In this document: positions 46,592 through 55,309 of the stretch, in pieces
How positions within the stretch are numbered: the first letter of the stretch is position 1
Layout: every line of letters begins with the position of its first letter
The notes under the pieces: generated by a model
Seen by the model: the letters and a program-made list of their open reading frames with translations, nothing else
Databases searched by the model: none
What the model was told of the DNA's origin: nothing
Position numbers and translations under genes: made by a program
Assembly: GCA_003132665.1 (NCBI GenBank)
Contig: PKYN01000009.1
Location: 34,677 to 98,676 of the forward strand
Origin: Actinomycetota bacterium
GTDB lineage: Bacteria; Actinomycetota; Thermoleophilia; Gaiellales; Gaiellaceae
Reading direction: 5' to 3'
DNA length: 64,000 nucleotides

Positions 46592-47292
46592 CACCTCGCG
46601 AGGCGATCATCCTCGCTGGTGGCAAGGCCGAGCGCCTCGGCGAAGCCGCGAAAGGTAAACCGAAGCCGCTGGTAGAGATCTGCGGGCGCCCGCTCGTCGC
46701 CCATCAAATCGCGCGTTTAGGCGCGGCCGGAGTCGAGCGAGTGATACTCGCCTGTGCGGCCGGAAGGGGCGCCGAGTTCGCATCGGCGCTCGGCGGGCTC
46801 GGGCTGGAGATCGTTCCGGTTGAGGAGCCGGAACCGCTTGGTCGAGGCGGCGGCATTCGCTTCGCGGCGAAGGAGCTGAAAGAGAGGGGCGCGGTATTTG
46901 CCATGAACGGCGACGAGCTGCTCGACGTGGATCTGGGCCGGCTATACGCGGCGCACGTCGCGTCGGGAGCGGCGGCGACGGTGACCGTTGCGCCGCTCGT
47001 CTCGCCCTTCGGCCTGGTCGAGCTGCGCGACGACGGCTTCGTCTCGGGTTTCAGCGAGGAGGCGCCGCGGCTACCGCACTGGGTCAACGTCGGGCTGTAC
47101 GTGCTCGAGCCCGAGGCGCTGGAACGCTTCCCCGAGCGCGGCGACCACGAGCGGACGACTTTCCCCGAGCTGGCGCGCGAGGGACGCCTGTTTGCCTTCC
47201 GCCACGACGGGATCTGGCTCACCGTCAACACGCCCAAGCAGCTACAGGCCGCCGACGCCTACGTCGCGACTCATCCCGACTGGCTCGAGTGA
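46588..47292 (+). CDS. Sugar nucleotidyltransferase (NTP_transferase family)
   Basis: A 234-residue enzyme with AIILAGGKAERLG, the nucleotide-binding loop, KPKPLVEICGRPLVAHQ, NGDELLDVDL (metal Asp), WVNVGLYVLEPE and a final IWLTVNTPKQL. It resembles mannose-1-phosphate guanylyltransferase/GlmU-type N-terminal domains without a hexapeptide-repeat domain. The sugar is not predictable. The GTG overlaps the ugd stop. Confidence 0.86.
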   Translation: MTPREAIILAGGKAERLGEAAKGKPKPLVEICGRPLVAHQIARLGAAGVERVILACAAGRGAEFASALGGLGLEIVPVEEPEPLGRGGGIRFAAKELKERGAVFAMNGDELLDVDLGRLYAAHVASGAAATVTVAPLVSPFGLVELRDDGFVSGFSEEAPRLPHWVNVGLYVLEPEALERFPERGDHERTTFPELAREGRLFAFRHDGIWLTVNTPKQLQAADAYVATHPDWLE

Positions 47293-47390
47293 GCTCGGAC
47301 GCCGCCGCACGACCCAACCCGCGCCCTTTGCTCGCCAGGCTCTAAAATGGGCGCGCCCCGAAACCCGCCGACCTGGATGTGAGCGCCGAT

Positions 47391-47804
47391 ATGACGAACC
47401 TCTCCTCATCTAACTTTGAAGGCCTCGACGCATTCGCATACAAGCAGGAGCGGATCGAGAAACCGTGGGGCTGGGAGCAGATCTGGGCCAAGACCGATCA
47501 GTATGTGGGCAAGATCCTCTTTGTTCGCGCCGGTAATGCGCTCAGCCTGCAATTCCACAACCAAAAGGACGAGACGTGGTATTTCCAGTCGGGGCGAGCC
47601 GAGGTCGAGCTGGCCGTGGCCGGTAGCGCCGTGACGAATCGCGAGATCATCGGACCCGGCGTTGCCTTTCACCTCAAGCCGGGAACGGTGCATCGCCTGA
47701 AGGCGATCGAGGATACGACCGTGTTCGAGGTCTCGACGACGCAGCTCGACGACGTCGTTCGGCTGGAAGACCTCTACGGGCGAGAGGGCACTTCAGAGCG
47801 CTGA
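47391..47804 (+). CDS. Cupin protein, mannose-6-phosphate isomerase type II-like
   Basis: A 137-residue cupin. Seen: [44 protein letters not shown] (metal His and Glu, over two strands), and [42 protein letters not shown], the last part typical of the C-terminal domain of type II phosphomannose isomerases. It stands alone, without the guanylyltransferase domain, which may be supplied by the preceding gene; that pairing is inference. ATG 47391 or GTG 47379 could be the start. Confidence 0.83.
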   Translation: MTNLSSSNFEGLDAFAYKQERIEKPWGWEQIWAKTDQYVGKILFVRAGNALSLQFHNQKDETWYFQSGRAEVELAVAGSAVTNREIIGPGVAFHLKPGTVHRLKAIEDTTVFEVSTTQLDDVVRLEDLYGREGTSER

Positions 47805-47829
47805 GCCGAGTCGAACTTCGACTAGGCTC
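47803..47829 (+). terminator. Inverted repeat between cupin and ahcY
   Basis: GAGCC-G-AGTCGAA (47803-47815) is mirrored by TTCGACT-A-GGCTC (47817-47829): 12 pairs with one mismatch. It covers the cupin stop codon. The one-base loop means that the top pairs must open. It could stop read-through into ahcY. Confidence 0.5.
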
Positions 47830-47865
47830 GAGGACGCCGCAATCACAAGTTGGAAGGGGAGCGAG

Positions 47866-49131
47866 TTGACGAAGGTAGAGCACGATGTCAAGGACCTCGG
47901 ACAGGCTGCCGAGGGTGTGCGCAGGATCGAGTGGGCCGAGCGAGAGATGCCCGTGCTGCGGGCCATCCGCGCGCGCTTCGAGAAGGAGCGGCCGCTCGAG
48001 GGAAAGCGCGTGGCCGCGTGCCTCCACGTCACCACCGAGACCGCCAACCTGATGCGCACGCTCAAGTCCGGCGGCGCCCAGGTCGCGCTCTGCGCGTCCA
48101 ATCCGCTCTCGACGCAGGACGACGTTGCGGCCGCGCTCGTAGCTGAATACGGAATCTCGACCTACGCGATCAAAGGCGAGGACAACGACACCTATTACGC
48201 GCATATCGAAGCGGCCTGCGACACGCATCCCGAGCTGACGATGGACGACGGCGCCGACGTGATCAGCTTCCTGCACGGCAAGCGCCCCGAGCAGCTTTCG
48301 GAGGTCATCGCCGGCACCGAGGAGACGACGACCGGCGTGATCAGGCTGAAGGCGCTCGAGAAGGAAGGACGGCTCGCCTATCCGATCATCGCCGTCAACG
48401 AGGCGCTCACCAAGCACCTGTTCGACAACCGTTACGGCACCGGCCAGTCAACCCTGGACGGAGTCATCCGCGCAACCAACGTTCTTCTCGCGGGGCGCAG
48501 GTTGGTAGTGGCCGGGTACGGCTGGTGCGGGCGCGGGGTCGCCATGCGCGCCAAGGGCATGGGGGCGCACGTGATCGTCACCGAGATCGATCCGCTGAAG
48601 GCGCTCGAGGCGGTCATGGACGGCTTCGAGGTCATGACGATGGAGCGCGCGGCCGAGACGGGCCAGGTCTTCATCACGGCGACCGGAGACAAGAGCGTGA
48701 TCACCGGTGAGCACGTCGAGCGGATGCGCGACGGAGCCATCCTGGCCAACACGGGCCACTTCAACGTCGAGGTCGATATACCGTCGATCAGGGAGCGAGC
48801 AAGCAGCACGCGCGCGGTCAGGGAGTTCGTCGAGGAGTTCGAGCTCTCCGACGGCCGCCGCGTCTACGTGCTCGCCGAAGGGCGTCTGATCAACCTCTCG
48901 GCCGCCGAGGGGCACCCGGCGATGGTGATGGATATGTCCTTCGCCAACCAGGCGCTCGCGTCCGAGTACGTGATCCAGCATCAGGGCGAGTTCGAGCACA
49001 AGGTCTACGACGTGCCCACGCCAATCGACGAGGAGATCGCGCGTCTCAAGCTGGCGACGATGGATATCGAGATCGACGTGCTAACCGAGGAGCAGGTGCG
49101 CTACCTCTCGAGCTGGGACGAAGGAACCTGA
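47866..49131 (+). CDS. ahcY: S-adenosylhomocysteine hydrolase
   Basis: A 421-residue NAD-dependent enzyme splitting S-adenosylhomocysteine into adenosine and homocysteine, which relieves product inhibition of methyltransferases. Seen: [54 protein letters not shown] segment [20 protein letters not shown], the NAD loop [20 protein letters not shown] split over the Rossmann fold, and C-terminal [14 protein letters not shown] region. TTG 47866 has GGAAGGGGAG upstream. Length fits the short bacterial form. It lies oddly between sugar-nucleotide genes. Confidence 0.93.
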   Translation: MTKVEHDVKDLGQAAEGVRRIEWAEREMPVLRAIRARFEKERPLEGKRVAACLHVTTETANLMRTLKSGGAQVALCASNPLSTQDDVAAALVAEYGISTYAIKGEDNDTYYAHIEAACDTHPELTMDDGADVISFLHGKRPEQLSEVIAGTEETTTGVIRLKALEKEGRLAYPIIAVNEALTKHLFDNRYGTGQSTLDGVIRATNVLLAGRRLVVAGYGWCGRGVAMRAKGMGAHVIVTEIDPLKALEAVMDGFEVMTMERAAETGQVFITATGDKSVITGEHVERMRDGAILANTGHFNVEVDIPSIRERASSTRAVREFVEEFELSDGRRVYVLAEGRLINLSAAEGHPAMVMDMSFANQALASEYVIQHQGEFEHKVYDVPTPIDEEIARLKLATMDIEIDVLTEEQVRYLSSWDEGT

Positions 49132-49177
49132 CCCAGCGGCGCCGGACGGCGTCGGGGTCGAGTGGAGGATCTAGAGG

Positions 49178-49939
49178 ATGAAGGCGCTTGTACTGGCAGC
49201 CGGCTACGCAACTCGCTTGCGTCCTTTGACCGACGAGATGGCCAAGCCGCTGCTCGAGCTCGCCGGCCGGCCGATGATCGACTACCTCTGCGATCGAATC
49301 GACGAGACGAGTGCGGTGAACGAGCTGCACGTCGTCTCGAACTCGCGCTTCGCCGCCGACTTCGAACGCTGGGCGAGCTCGCGCCGGGGCCGGCTGCTCC
49401 CGCTCGTCCACGACGACGGCTCGCGCTGCAACGAGGAGCGCCTGGGCGCGATCGCCGACGTGCGTTTCGTGCTCGAGCAGGCGGGGCTGGAAGGCGACGA
49501 CCTGCTCGTAGTCGCCGGCGACAACCTGTTCGACTTCTCGCTGGCGGCGATGGTCGAGTTCTGGCGCTCCAAGGCGGGCGCGAGTTGCGTAGCCGTTCAG
49601 CGCTGTACCGACGCAGAGCGGATCTCTTCCTACGGCGTCGTCGAGCTCTCGCCCGAGGGGAGGGTGATCGACTTCGTCGAGAAGCCCGAGCACCCCGCGA
49701 GCGACCTGATAGCTACCGCCGCCTACGTCTACGGGCGCGAGCATGCGGCGCTGATCGATCGCTATCTCGTGGAAGGTAACTCGCCCGATCAGCCCGGGAA
49801 CTTCCTGGCCTGGCTCTGTCCGCGCGAGCCGGTCTACGGCTTCGTCTTCACCGAGACCTGGCTCGACATCGGCAGTAGCGATCAGCTGCGCGAGGCCGAT
49901 GAGCTGCTACGCGGTCGCGCTTCGCTCGGCGACGGTTGA
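49178..49939 (+). CDS. Nucleotidyltransferase, glucose-1-phosphate thymidylyltransferase-like
   Basis: A 253-residue enzyme. Seen: KALVLAAGYATRLRPLTDEMA followed by KPLLELAGRPMIDY (the activating loop and Lys), VVAGDNLFDFSL with the metal Asp, SSYGVVELSPEGRVIDFVEKPEHP (sugar-recognition strand) and ETWLDIGSSDQLREA. It is closer to RmlA/RfbA-type enzymes than the 46588 protein, so the two genes are distinct. Metal ions and an NTP plus a sugar-1-phosphate are the expected substrates. Confidence 0.87.
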   Translation: MKALVLAAGYATRLRPLTDEMAKPLLELAGRPMIDYLCDRIDETSAVNELHVVSNSRFAADFERWASSRRGRLLPLVHDDGSRCNEERLGAIADVRFVLEQAGLEGDDLLVVAGDNLFDFSLAAMVEFWRSKAGASCVAVQRCTDAERISSYGVVELSPEGRVIDFVEKPEHPASDLIATAAYVYGREHAALIDRYLVEGNSPDQPGNFLAWLCPREPVYGFVFTETWLDIGSSDQLREADELLRGRASLGDG

Positions 49940-50187
49940 CGACCCCGAACGAGGCGAGCCGTCTCGATCTTCCGAGGTAGCTCAGACGCGGAGTAGGCGC
50001 GGGCAGCTACTCGACGAGCTTGCTCGAACGGGGGTCATATTGCCGCCTCGCTGAGCCGAATACTTGATTCGGCGATTCCCTGCGGCGTTGAGATTCGTCA
50101 CGTTCCCCTCGCATGCGGTCGGCGTCGGTCGGTCGCTGGCGAAACGATCGGCCCGGCCCACGTCTGGATGCATGAGAAAGGAACTAG
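49940..50187. other. Intergenic gap with a short hairpin
   Basis: No gene is seen. GCCGAAT (50055-50061) and ATTCGGC (50067-50073) form a 7-bp hairpin with loop ACTTG, in the leader region of the FG-GAP gene. Confidence 0.5.
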
Positions 50188-51771
50188 ATGTCCACGCTGA
50201 GATTCCGCCTCGTATGTGTGATCGCGCTTGCGCTTGTCGGAGGCGTCGTCTCGCAATCGGCCAGTGCTACTAGCGCGGGGGACTCCGGATCGCGTGCTGT
50301 CGGCGCCGCTCCTCAGTGGCCCGGCGCTCGTCGAATGCCCTTGCCGCGCGGTTTTGGCGCCTACTCGACAGCGCCCGGTATACGAGGCTCTGCGCCGCAC
50401 TCGCTCGCGACGGCTTCCAGCTTTACCAACGTCGGCATCGACTTCGGGAACACCTTCGTCTATTCAGCCACCTGGGCCGACTACGACTCGGACGGCAGGC
50501 TCGATCTCCTGGCCCTCGGAGCCGATTACCCCGCCGATTACTCGACGCCTCCCGTCGCCGTCAACAAGCTCTACCACAACAACGGCGACGGCACCTTCAG
50601 CGAGAACACAGCCGCCCACCTGCCCGGCGCGGCGGGGCTCTTTTGGGGTTGGATCGCCTGGGGTGACTACAACGGCGACGGCTTCGCCGACATCCTGATC
50701 AACGGCAGCCCCGGGATCGCCAGCACTGCGGTGACCGCCTCTTCTACCACCAAGCTCTTCCGCAACAACGGCGACGGCACGTTCAGCGAAAACACCGCCT
50801 CCGGTCTTCCGAACAGCGACGACGCCCAGTTCATCTGGGGTGACTACGACGGGGACGGTCGTCTGGACATCGCTCTCAACGGCTGCCCGGAATCGTGCTT
50901 GGAAAACGACTACGTGACCGAGCTCTACCGAAACGACGGCGACGGCACGTTCAGCAAGGACGCGAACAGCGGGCTGCCCGCCGACTTTGCCTGGCTTTCT
51001 TCGGGCGACTTCAACTCGGACGGCCGACTCGACCTACTCGTATGGGCCACGTGGAAGCCCGAGAACGCCGGCATCTACCGAAACGACGGTACTGCCGCCA
51101 CGATCCCGGACTCCCCGACGCGGTTCGAGTCGCGTCTCCTTCCCAAAGGCGTGGTCAAGCTCTCCTGGCGAGAGAGCGCCTCGAAGATGCTCGACAACAG
51201 CCTCAGCTACAACCTGAGAGTCGGAACCACGCCCGGCGGCTCGGACGTCGTAGCGCCGCTCGCCGGCCCGAACGGCGTCAGGCAGCTGGCCGCATACGGC
51301 AACACCGAAGGCAGGAATTCCGCCAAGCTGACAGGCCTTCGCCCGGGCACCTACTACTGGAGCGTTCAGACCGTGGGAGCGAACTACGCAGGCTCCTCCT
51401 TCGCTCTGCAACACGAGTTCACGATCGCTCCGACGCCTACGCTCAGGCTCCTGCGAACGAAGATCTTCGCGTGCAAGACCGGCCCGCGCGCGACCAAGGT
51501 GTTCGGCAAGGTCAGCCCGGGCTTCGAGGCCGCAACGGTGGCTCTGCAGAGGCGGTTCGCCGACGGTGCGGGCTGGAAGTCGGTGGCGGCGCAGACGCTC
51601 TCGTCGCCCGGCACGTACATGTTCGCCAAGGTCGGCAAGGGCGTCGAACGATCCTTCTGGCTGCGCGTCAGGATCAGATCCAAGCTGGGCACCGTGGTGA
51701 GCCGTTCTGCGCGAGTGATCGTGACGGACGCCGGCACCTGTGCGAAGGGAAAGGCAGGCGCGAAGCCGTAG
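50188..51771 (+). CDS. Secreted FG-GAP/VCBS-repeat protein
   Basis: A 527-residue exported protein. A signal peptide (MSTLRFRLVCVIALALVGG ending near QSASA) precedes four FG-GAP/VCBS repeats at about 85-295. Each has a calcium-binding D-x-D-x-D-G motif (ADYDSDGRLDLL, GDYNGDGFADIL, GDYDGDGRLDIA, GDFNSDGRLDLL) and a following RNNGDGTFSE-type turn, so part of a beta-propeller is expected. Residues 315-420 resemble a fibronectin-like domain, and the C-terminal ~100 residues are basic. The number of blades is low for a closed propeller. Probably surface-located or secreted; ligand unknown. Confidence 0.85.
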   Translation: MSTLRFRLVCVIALALVGGVVSQSASATSAGDSGSRAVGAAPQWPGARRMPLPRGFGAYSTAPGIRGSAPHSLATASSFTNVGIDFGNTFVYSATWADYDSDGRLDLLALGADYPADYSTPPVAVNKLYHNNGDGTFSENTAAHLPGAAGLFWGWIAWGDYNGDGFADILINGSPGIASTAVTASSTTKLFRNNGDGTFSENTASGLPNSDDAQFIWGDYDGDGRLDIALNGCPESCLENDYVTELYRNDGDGTFSKDANSGLPADFAWLSSGDFNSDGRLDLLVWATWKPENAGIYRNDGTAATIPDSPTRFESRLLPKGVVKLSWRESASKMLDNSLSYNLRVGTTPGGSDVVAPLAGPNGVRQLAAYGNTEGRNSAKLTGLRPGTYYWSVQTVGANYAGSSFALQHEFTIAPTPTLRLLRTKIFACKTGPRATKVFGKVSPGFEAATVALQRRFADGAGWKSVAAQTLSSPGTYMFAKVGKGVERSFWLRVRIRSKLGTVVSRSARVIVTDAGTCAKGKAGAKP

Positions 51772-51809
51772 CGCCCGGTCGCGCAGATTCGCTACAGAGG
51801 AAACTCAAA

Positions 51810-51848
51810 AGAGACACACCCTTCGCTCTAGCGTAGGCGTGTGTCTCT
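51810..51848 (+). promoter_or_regulatory. Hairpin covering the comF start codon
   Basis: AGAGACACAC (51810-51819) pairs perfectly with GTGTGTCTCT (51839-51848); the interior CCT/AGG and CGCT/AGCG extend it. The downstream arm contains the GTG start (51841-51843). The structure would hide the start codon or act as a terminator for the FG-GAP gene. Confidence 0.6.
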
Positions 51849-52515
51849 GCTCGAGCTCCTGCTTCCCCTGCGCTGCGCCGCCTGCGGCGAGCCCGGAAGC
51901 GAGCTCTGCGAGCGCTGCCGCGAGCGCCTGCCGCGATTGTGCGGCCCCATCTGCGAGCGTTGCGGCGCGCCGACCGCCTGGCCGGTGGCCCGCTGCCTGG
52001 AATGTGCCGGCCGGCGAATCTCCTTTGCCAGCGCACGCTCCGCGCTTCTCTATGCGGGCGCCGTTCCGCGGGTGGTGGGGGCCTGGAAGGAACGCGGCCT
52101 GCGGCGTCTGGCTGTCGTGTTGGCCGAGCTGGTCGCCGAGGCTGTCCCGCCCCCGCAGGTTCAGGCGCTCACCTGCGTGCCTGCACAGCACGAGCGGGCT
52201 CTCTCGCGCGGCTTTCACCCGGCCCGGTCGCTGGCGCTCGAGTTGGCGCTCATCTGGGAGCTGCCGTTCGTTCCTCTGCTCGATCGGGTGGGCTCACCGC
52301 GGCGCCAGCGCGGCCTCGCGCTCAGCGAGCGCAGCCGAAATGTCGCAGCCGCTTTCGCGCCCCGGCGCGGCGTCAGCCCGCCTCCTCGCATCTGCCTGAT
52401 CGACGACGTTTACACCAGCGGCGCCACGACCTCGGTCTGCGCCAGCGCTCTGCGCCGAGCCGGTTGTCGTCGTGTCGAGGTGATAGCCCTTGCGAGGGCT
52501 GTTCGAGAAAGCTAG
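51841..52515 (+). CDS. comF: ComF-family phosphoribosyltransferase-like protein
   Basis: A 224-residue ComF/GntX protein. Seen: an N-terminal four-cysteine zinc ribbon (LRCAACGEPGSELCERC, then ICERCGAPT and CLECAG), HERALSRGFHPARSLA, RQRGLALSERSRNVAAAF, and the PRPP loop ICLIDDVYTSGATTSVCA. ComF supports DNA uptake in competent bacteria, but most carriers are not known to be competent. The GTG start lies in a hairpin. hpf follows after 176 bases, as in other actinobacteria. Confidence 0.9.
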   Translation: MSLLELLLPLRCAACGEPGSELCERCRERLPRLCGPICERCGAPTAWPVARCLECAGRRISFASARSALLYAGAVPRVVGAWKERGLRRLAVVLAELVAEAVPPPQVQALTCVPAQHERALSRGFHPARSLALELALIWELPFVPLLDRVGSPRRQRGLALSERSRNVAAAFAPRRGVSPPPRICLIDDVYTSGATTSVCASALRRAGCRRVEVIALARAVRES

Positions 52516-52691
52516 AGCGGGGTAGAGTGAAACCAAGAAGAACGACCGTCCGGATTAGCGGCAAGTGCTTCGAACGAAGATCAGACACATAGACCGGACG
52601 CATGAGGTGGCGTCAGTTGCCGCCGCCGGCTGTTGCTCATGGATCGGACGGGCTGCAAGCCCGCCACATCTCGGAAACTAAGGAGCGCCTG

Positions 52692-53234
52692 ATGCAGCTT
52701 CAGATCAAGGGTAAGAACGTCGAGATGGACGACACGATCCGCAGCTATGCGGAGGAGAAGCTCGGCAAGCTCGAGCGACATCTCGCCGATCCAACCAAGG
52801 TGGAGCTCGAGCTCTCCCTGGAGAAGAATCCCTCGATCGCCGACAACCACATCGCCGAAGCGACGATCTGGACAAAAGGCCCGACCCTGCGCGCTCGTGA
52901 GAGCTCCGTTGACTGGCGCGCCTCGATTGACGAGTTGGTCGACAAGCTCGAGCGCCAGGCCAAGCGCTACCAGGCCAAGCGCCGCAATCACCACCCGCAC
53001 GCGGGCAACTCGGCGCTGTCCGAGGCCACGCCCGTGGTGCCGGGCGAGCTCGAACCGCTGATCGTGAAGACGAAGCAATTCGCCGTCAAGCCGATGACGC
53101 CTGAAGAAGCGGTTCTCCAGCTGGAGTTGATCGGTCACGACTTCTTCGTCTTCAGAAACAGCGAGGCCAACGAAGTTGCGGTTGTGTATCGTCGTCGCGA
53201 CGGCAACTTTGGACTGATCGAGCCGCAATCGTGA
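52692..53234 (+). CDS. hpf: Ribosome hibernation promoting factor, long form
   Basis: A 180-residue protein. Seen: N-terminal HPF/YfiA domain (MQLQIKGKNVEMDDTIRSYA, AEEKLGKLERHL, ADNHIAEATIW) and, after a basic linker, the C-terminal dimerisation domain VKTKQFAVKPMTPEEAVLQL, GHDFFVFRNSEANEVAVVYRR with DGNFGLIEP. Long HPF pairs 70S ribosomes into 100S dimers in stationary phase. ATG 52692 is preceded by AAGGAG. The stop overlaps the next gene start. Confidence 0.93.
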   Translation: MQLQIKGKNVEMDDTIRSYAEEKLGKLERHLADPTKVELELSLEKNPSIADNHIAEATIWTKGPTLRARESSVDWRASIDELVDKLERQAKRYQAKRRNHHPHAGNSALSEATPVVPGELEPLIVKTKQFAVKPMTPEEAVLQLELIGHDFFVFRNSEANEVAVVYRRRDGNFGLIEPQS

Positions 53235-53839
53235 AGTGGCACCGTAAGAATGAGGAAGAGGACCCGGCCGAGACCGCGCTCGATATCGGCGAGGACTCCG
53301 AGCTGACGCCCGAGCGCCCGGCCGAGCCGCTGCCTCCGACAGAAGCCGGTCTCGCCGGTACGAGCGTAGAGCGCGGCGGCCTCTCCTTCGTGGGAATTCC
53401 GCGCACGCGCGGCAACTGGGATCTCGTCGTGACCGGCGAGGCGCCCGATTTGACCGGCGCCGACGAGCTCGGCTTCGTCGCGGTAGAGGACGGCGACATA
53501 TTCATGGACTCGCAATTTCCCGAGGGCGACGTTACCCCGCTCGCCGAGGCTATTGAGCTACAGATCCAACCGCCCTATCGCGCCTTCGGCGCCCGCCAGG
53601 AGGGCGATCTGTGGGCGATCGCGGCACGCGGAATCGATCTCGGGCGTTTCCAGGCGGCGGGCGACGAGATCGAGCTGACCGTGAGGGGTGGCGAGCACGA
53701 TCTCGTTGTCGACGGAAGAAAGTCGCTCGCCAGCGTCCCGGAGCTCGAGCGGATGGGCAAGGAGGAGTGCGCCGACTTCTTCGCCCGCGCGGTCCGCATC
53801 GAAGACGACCTCTGGGAACTGACGATAAGCCCGCTCTAG
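53231..53839 (+). CDS. Uncharacterised protein, paralogue of 55310 product
   Basis: A 202-residue soluble protein. The first 45 residues are acidic and disordered-looking. The folded part (about 50-202) aligns with the 55310-55885 product: LAEAIELQIQPPYRA versus LADAVEKRLQAPYRA, DLVVDGRKSLAS versus TAVLDGVRYELAS, and DLWELTISPL versus SVWEVSIDLL at the end. No family was recognised. The GTG start overlaps the hpf stop, so it is co-translated with hpf and may have a role at the ribosome or in secretion; that is speculation. Confidence 0.72.
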   Translation: MKWHRKNEEEDPAETALDIGEDSELTPERPAEPLPPTEAGLAGTSVERGGLSFVGIPRTRGNWDLVVTGEAPDLTGADELGFVAVEDGDIFMDSQFPEGDVTPLAEAIELQIQPPYRAFGARQEGDLWAIAARGIDLGRFQAAGDEIELTVRGGEHDLVVDGRKSLASVPELERMGKEECADFFARAVRIEDDLWELTISPL

Positions 53840-53991
53840 ATCGCGCGGCCGAGGCGGTTCGAAAAGCGCTGGCAGAGCGGGATCGGCGGGCCGGCCGGTC
53901 GCAGCTCGCTCAGGCCTGCATCGTTTCCTCCGGCTCATGGATTGACGAGCCGTTGACCGGTGAGACAAAGGTGCCAATACTGTCTAGCGGT

Positions 53992-54399
53992 ATGGAATTT
54001 GAGATCGAGTGGATCGACCCGACGCTGGTCGTCTGCCGGACCTCGGGCCTAGCCTCGGTCGGGGGCTACGAGGCCATGATGCGGGCTCTGGCCTCGGATC
54101 CTCAGCTCCGGCCGGGCGTTGACCTGATCGTCGATCACACGAACGTCGACGTCTCTGCGCTGACGGCCGCCGAGATCGAGCAGGTCGCCGACCTCCGGGC
54201 GCGGTTCGCGGGCAACGTCGCGGGGCGCGCGGCCGGAGTCGTCGGCGCCGACTCGCCGCTGAGATATGGGCTCGGGCGCATGTTCGAGGCTTACGCGGAT
54301 GCGCAACCGGGCACTTCGATCAGGGTGTTCGAGACGCTCGAGCAAGCTGTGGCCTGGCTCCGCGGGACCGATTCCGCGGCTAAGCCGGAGCCCGAATGA
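53992..54399 (+). CDS. Small SpoIIAA/STAS-like protein, paralogue of 40235 product
   Basis: A 135-residue protein beginning MEFEIEWIDPTLVVCRTSG, with LIVDHTNVDVSALTAAEIE, AGVVGADSPLRYGLGRMFEAYA and IRVFETLEQAVAWL. The strand-helix alternation resembles SpoIIAA-like/STAS proteins. It shares several blocks with the 40235-40618 product. ATG 53992 is chosen because the upstream frame is not conserved-looking; no strong ribosome-binding site. The gap of 150 bases before it contains nothing evident. Function unknown. Confidence 0.7.
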   Translation: MEFEIEWIDPTLVVCRTSGLASVGGYEAMMRALASDPQLRPGVDLIVDHTNVDVSALTAAEIEQVADLRARFAGNVAGRAAGVVGADSPLRYGLGRMFEAYADAQPGTSIRVFETLEQAVAWLRGTDSAAKPEPE

Positions 54400-54476
54400 G
54401 TAATGCACGGCCGCGTCTCATCGATCTCGAAAGTGACGGAAACGTCCGCTTGATTTCGAGGACCGGAAGAGGGTAG

Positions 54477-54510
54477 GACGGGGAATCACGGCCAATCGTG
54501 ACTCCCCGTC
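54477..54510. terminator. Bidirectional hairpin between convergent genes
   Basis: GACGGGGAATCACG (54477-54490) and CGTGACTCCCCGTC (54497-54510) pair around GCCAAT with a single A-C mismatch. It lies between the STAS-like gene and the reverse-strand secreted protein gene. Confidence 0.7.
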
Positions 54511-54582
54511 AGTTTGAGTTCCCGCTCGACGTCTCCTAACGCGGGTTGAGGCGATCACTGAAAGCTGTAGACGATCTTCGGT

Positions 54583-55143
54583 TTATTGCAGAAAGGCGAT
54601 GATTGCGCCGGCCTTGTTGTTGGCTACGTGAATATCGCGGGAAACACTCGACCTCGAGCGCACCGCGGTGATCGTGATCGTGGTCGAGCCGCGGTAGACA
54701 CTTACCGGAATCGCGACCGAGCCGTAGGACGCATAGCCAACCCCGGCGGAGTCCGTAGTAGACCGCGGCCGGAACGGATTGCTGACGGATACCGTGGCTT
54801 TCTTCGTATTCGTGCCCACGAACTTCAGCGAAAGCGAGCCGCTCCAGCCCGAGCCTCCGCTGACTCCCTTGGTTGCCAGCGCATTGAGGTTCAGGAAAAC
54901 GGTGCCTCTCTTTGCGGCCTGCAACCCGCTGGCGTCGAACGTCCAACTGGCGGTGTCGCCGGACGCACGCAGCCAGTTCCAGCCGCTGATCAACGCTCCG
55001 TTCGATGTGTATTCCGAGGCCTGAATCGTGCCGAGAGTCCCAGCCTGTTGCCGTTGAGTGGACGTCGCCAGAGCTCCACTTGCGGCGAGGAGCAAGAATG
55101 CGGCCGAAACTACGACCACGACTGTTCTTCGCGAGCTTTTCAT
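54583..55143 (-). CDS. Secreted protein of unknown function
   Basis: A 186-residue protein with a signal peptide (MKSSRRTVVVVVSAAFLLLA ending near GALA) and a mature domain rich in Ser/Thr/Gly and strands: GWNWLRASGDTASWTFDASG, SLSLKFVGTNTKKATVSVSN and STTITITAVRS. This is a jelly-roll or carbohydrate-binding-like composition, but no family was recognised. ATG 55143 has GGAGGCGGG upstream; longer frames lack a signal peptide. It is a monocistronic unit opposed to neighbouring genes. Confidence 0.75.
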   Translation of the reverse strand: MKSSRRTVVVVVSAAFLLLAASGALATSTQRQQAGTLGTIQASEYTSNGALISGWNWLRASGDTASWTFDASGLQAAKRGTVFLNLNALATKGVSGGSGWSGSLSLKFVGTNTKKATVSVSNPFRPRSTTDSAGVGYASYGSVAIPVSVYRGSTTITITAVRSRSSVSRDIHVANNKAGAIIAFLQ

Positions 55144-55309
55144 TTCCCGCCTCCAGTTGAGGGAATGGTGAGGTTTCATCATGTTCCCGTAGTTGCCGTT
55201 CCGGGTCAAGCCGGTTGGCTCCGTGGGTTTCGAGCCGATCTACCGATGCCGGCTACTAACTCGACGCCGTAACATGCTCTGACCTATAGCGAGCGAAAGA
55301 AGGCGCCCC

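Noticed and set aside
47800..47866. Possible SAH riboswitch before ahcY
   Set aside because: There is a good inverted repeat, but the SAH-riboswitch core sequence and second helix are not present.
49976..50040. tRNA-like start GGTAGCTCAG
   Set aside because: The D-arm-like string is present, but no matching acceptor stem, anticodon arm or GTTCGAATC-type T-loop follows at the right distance.
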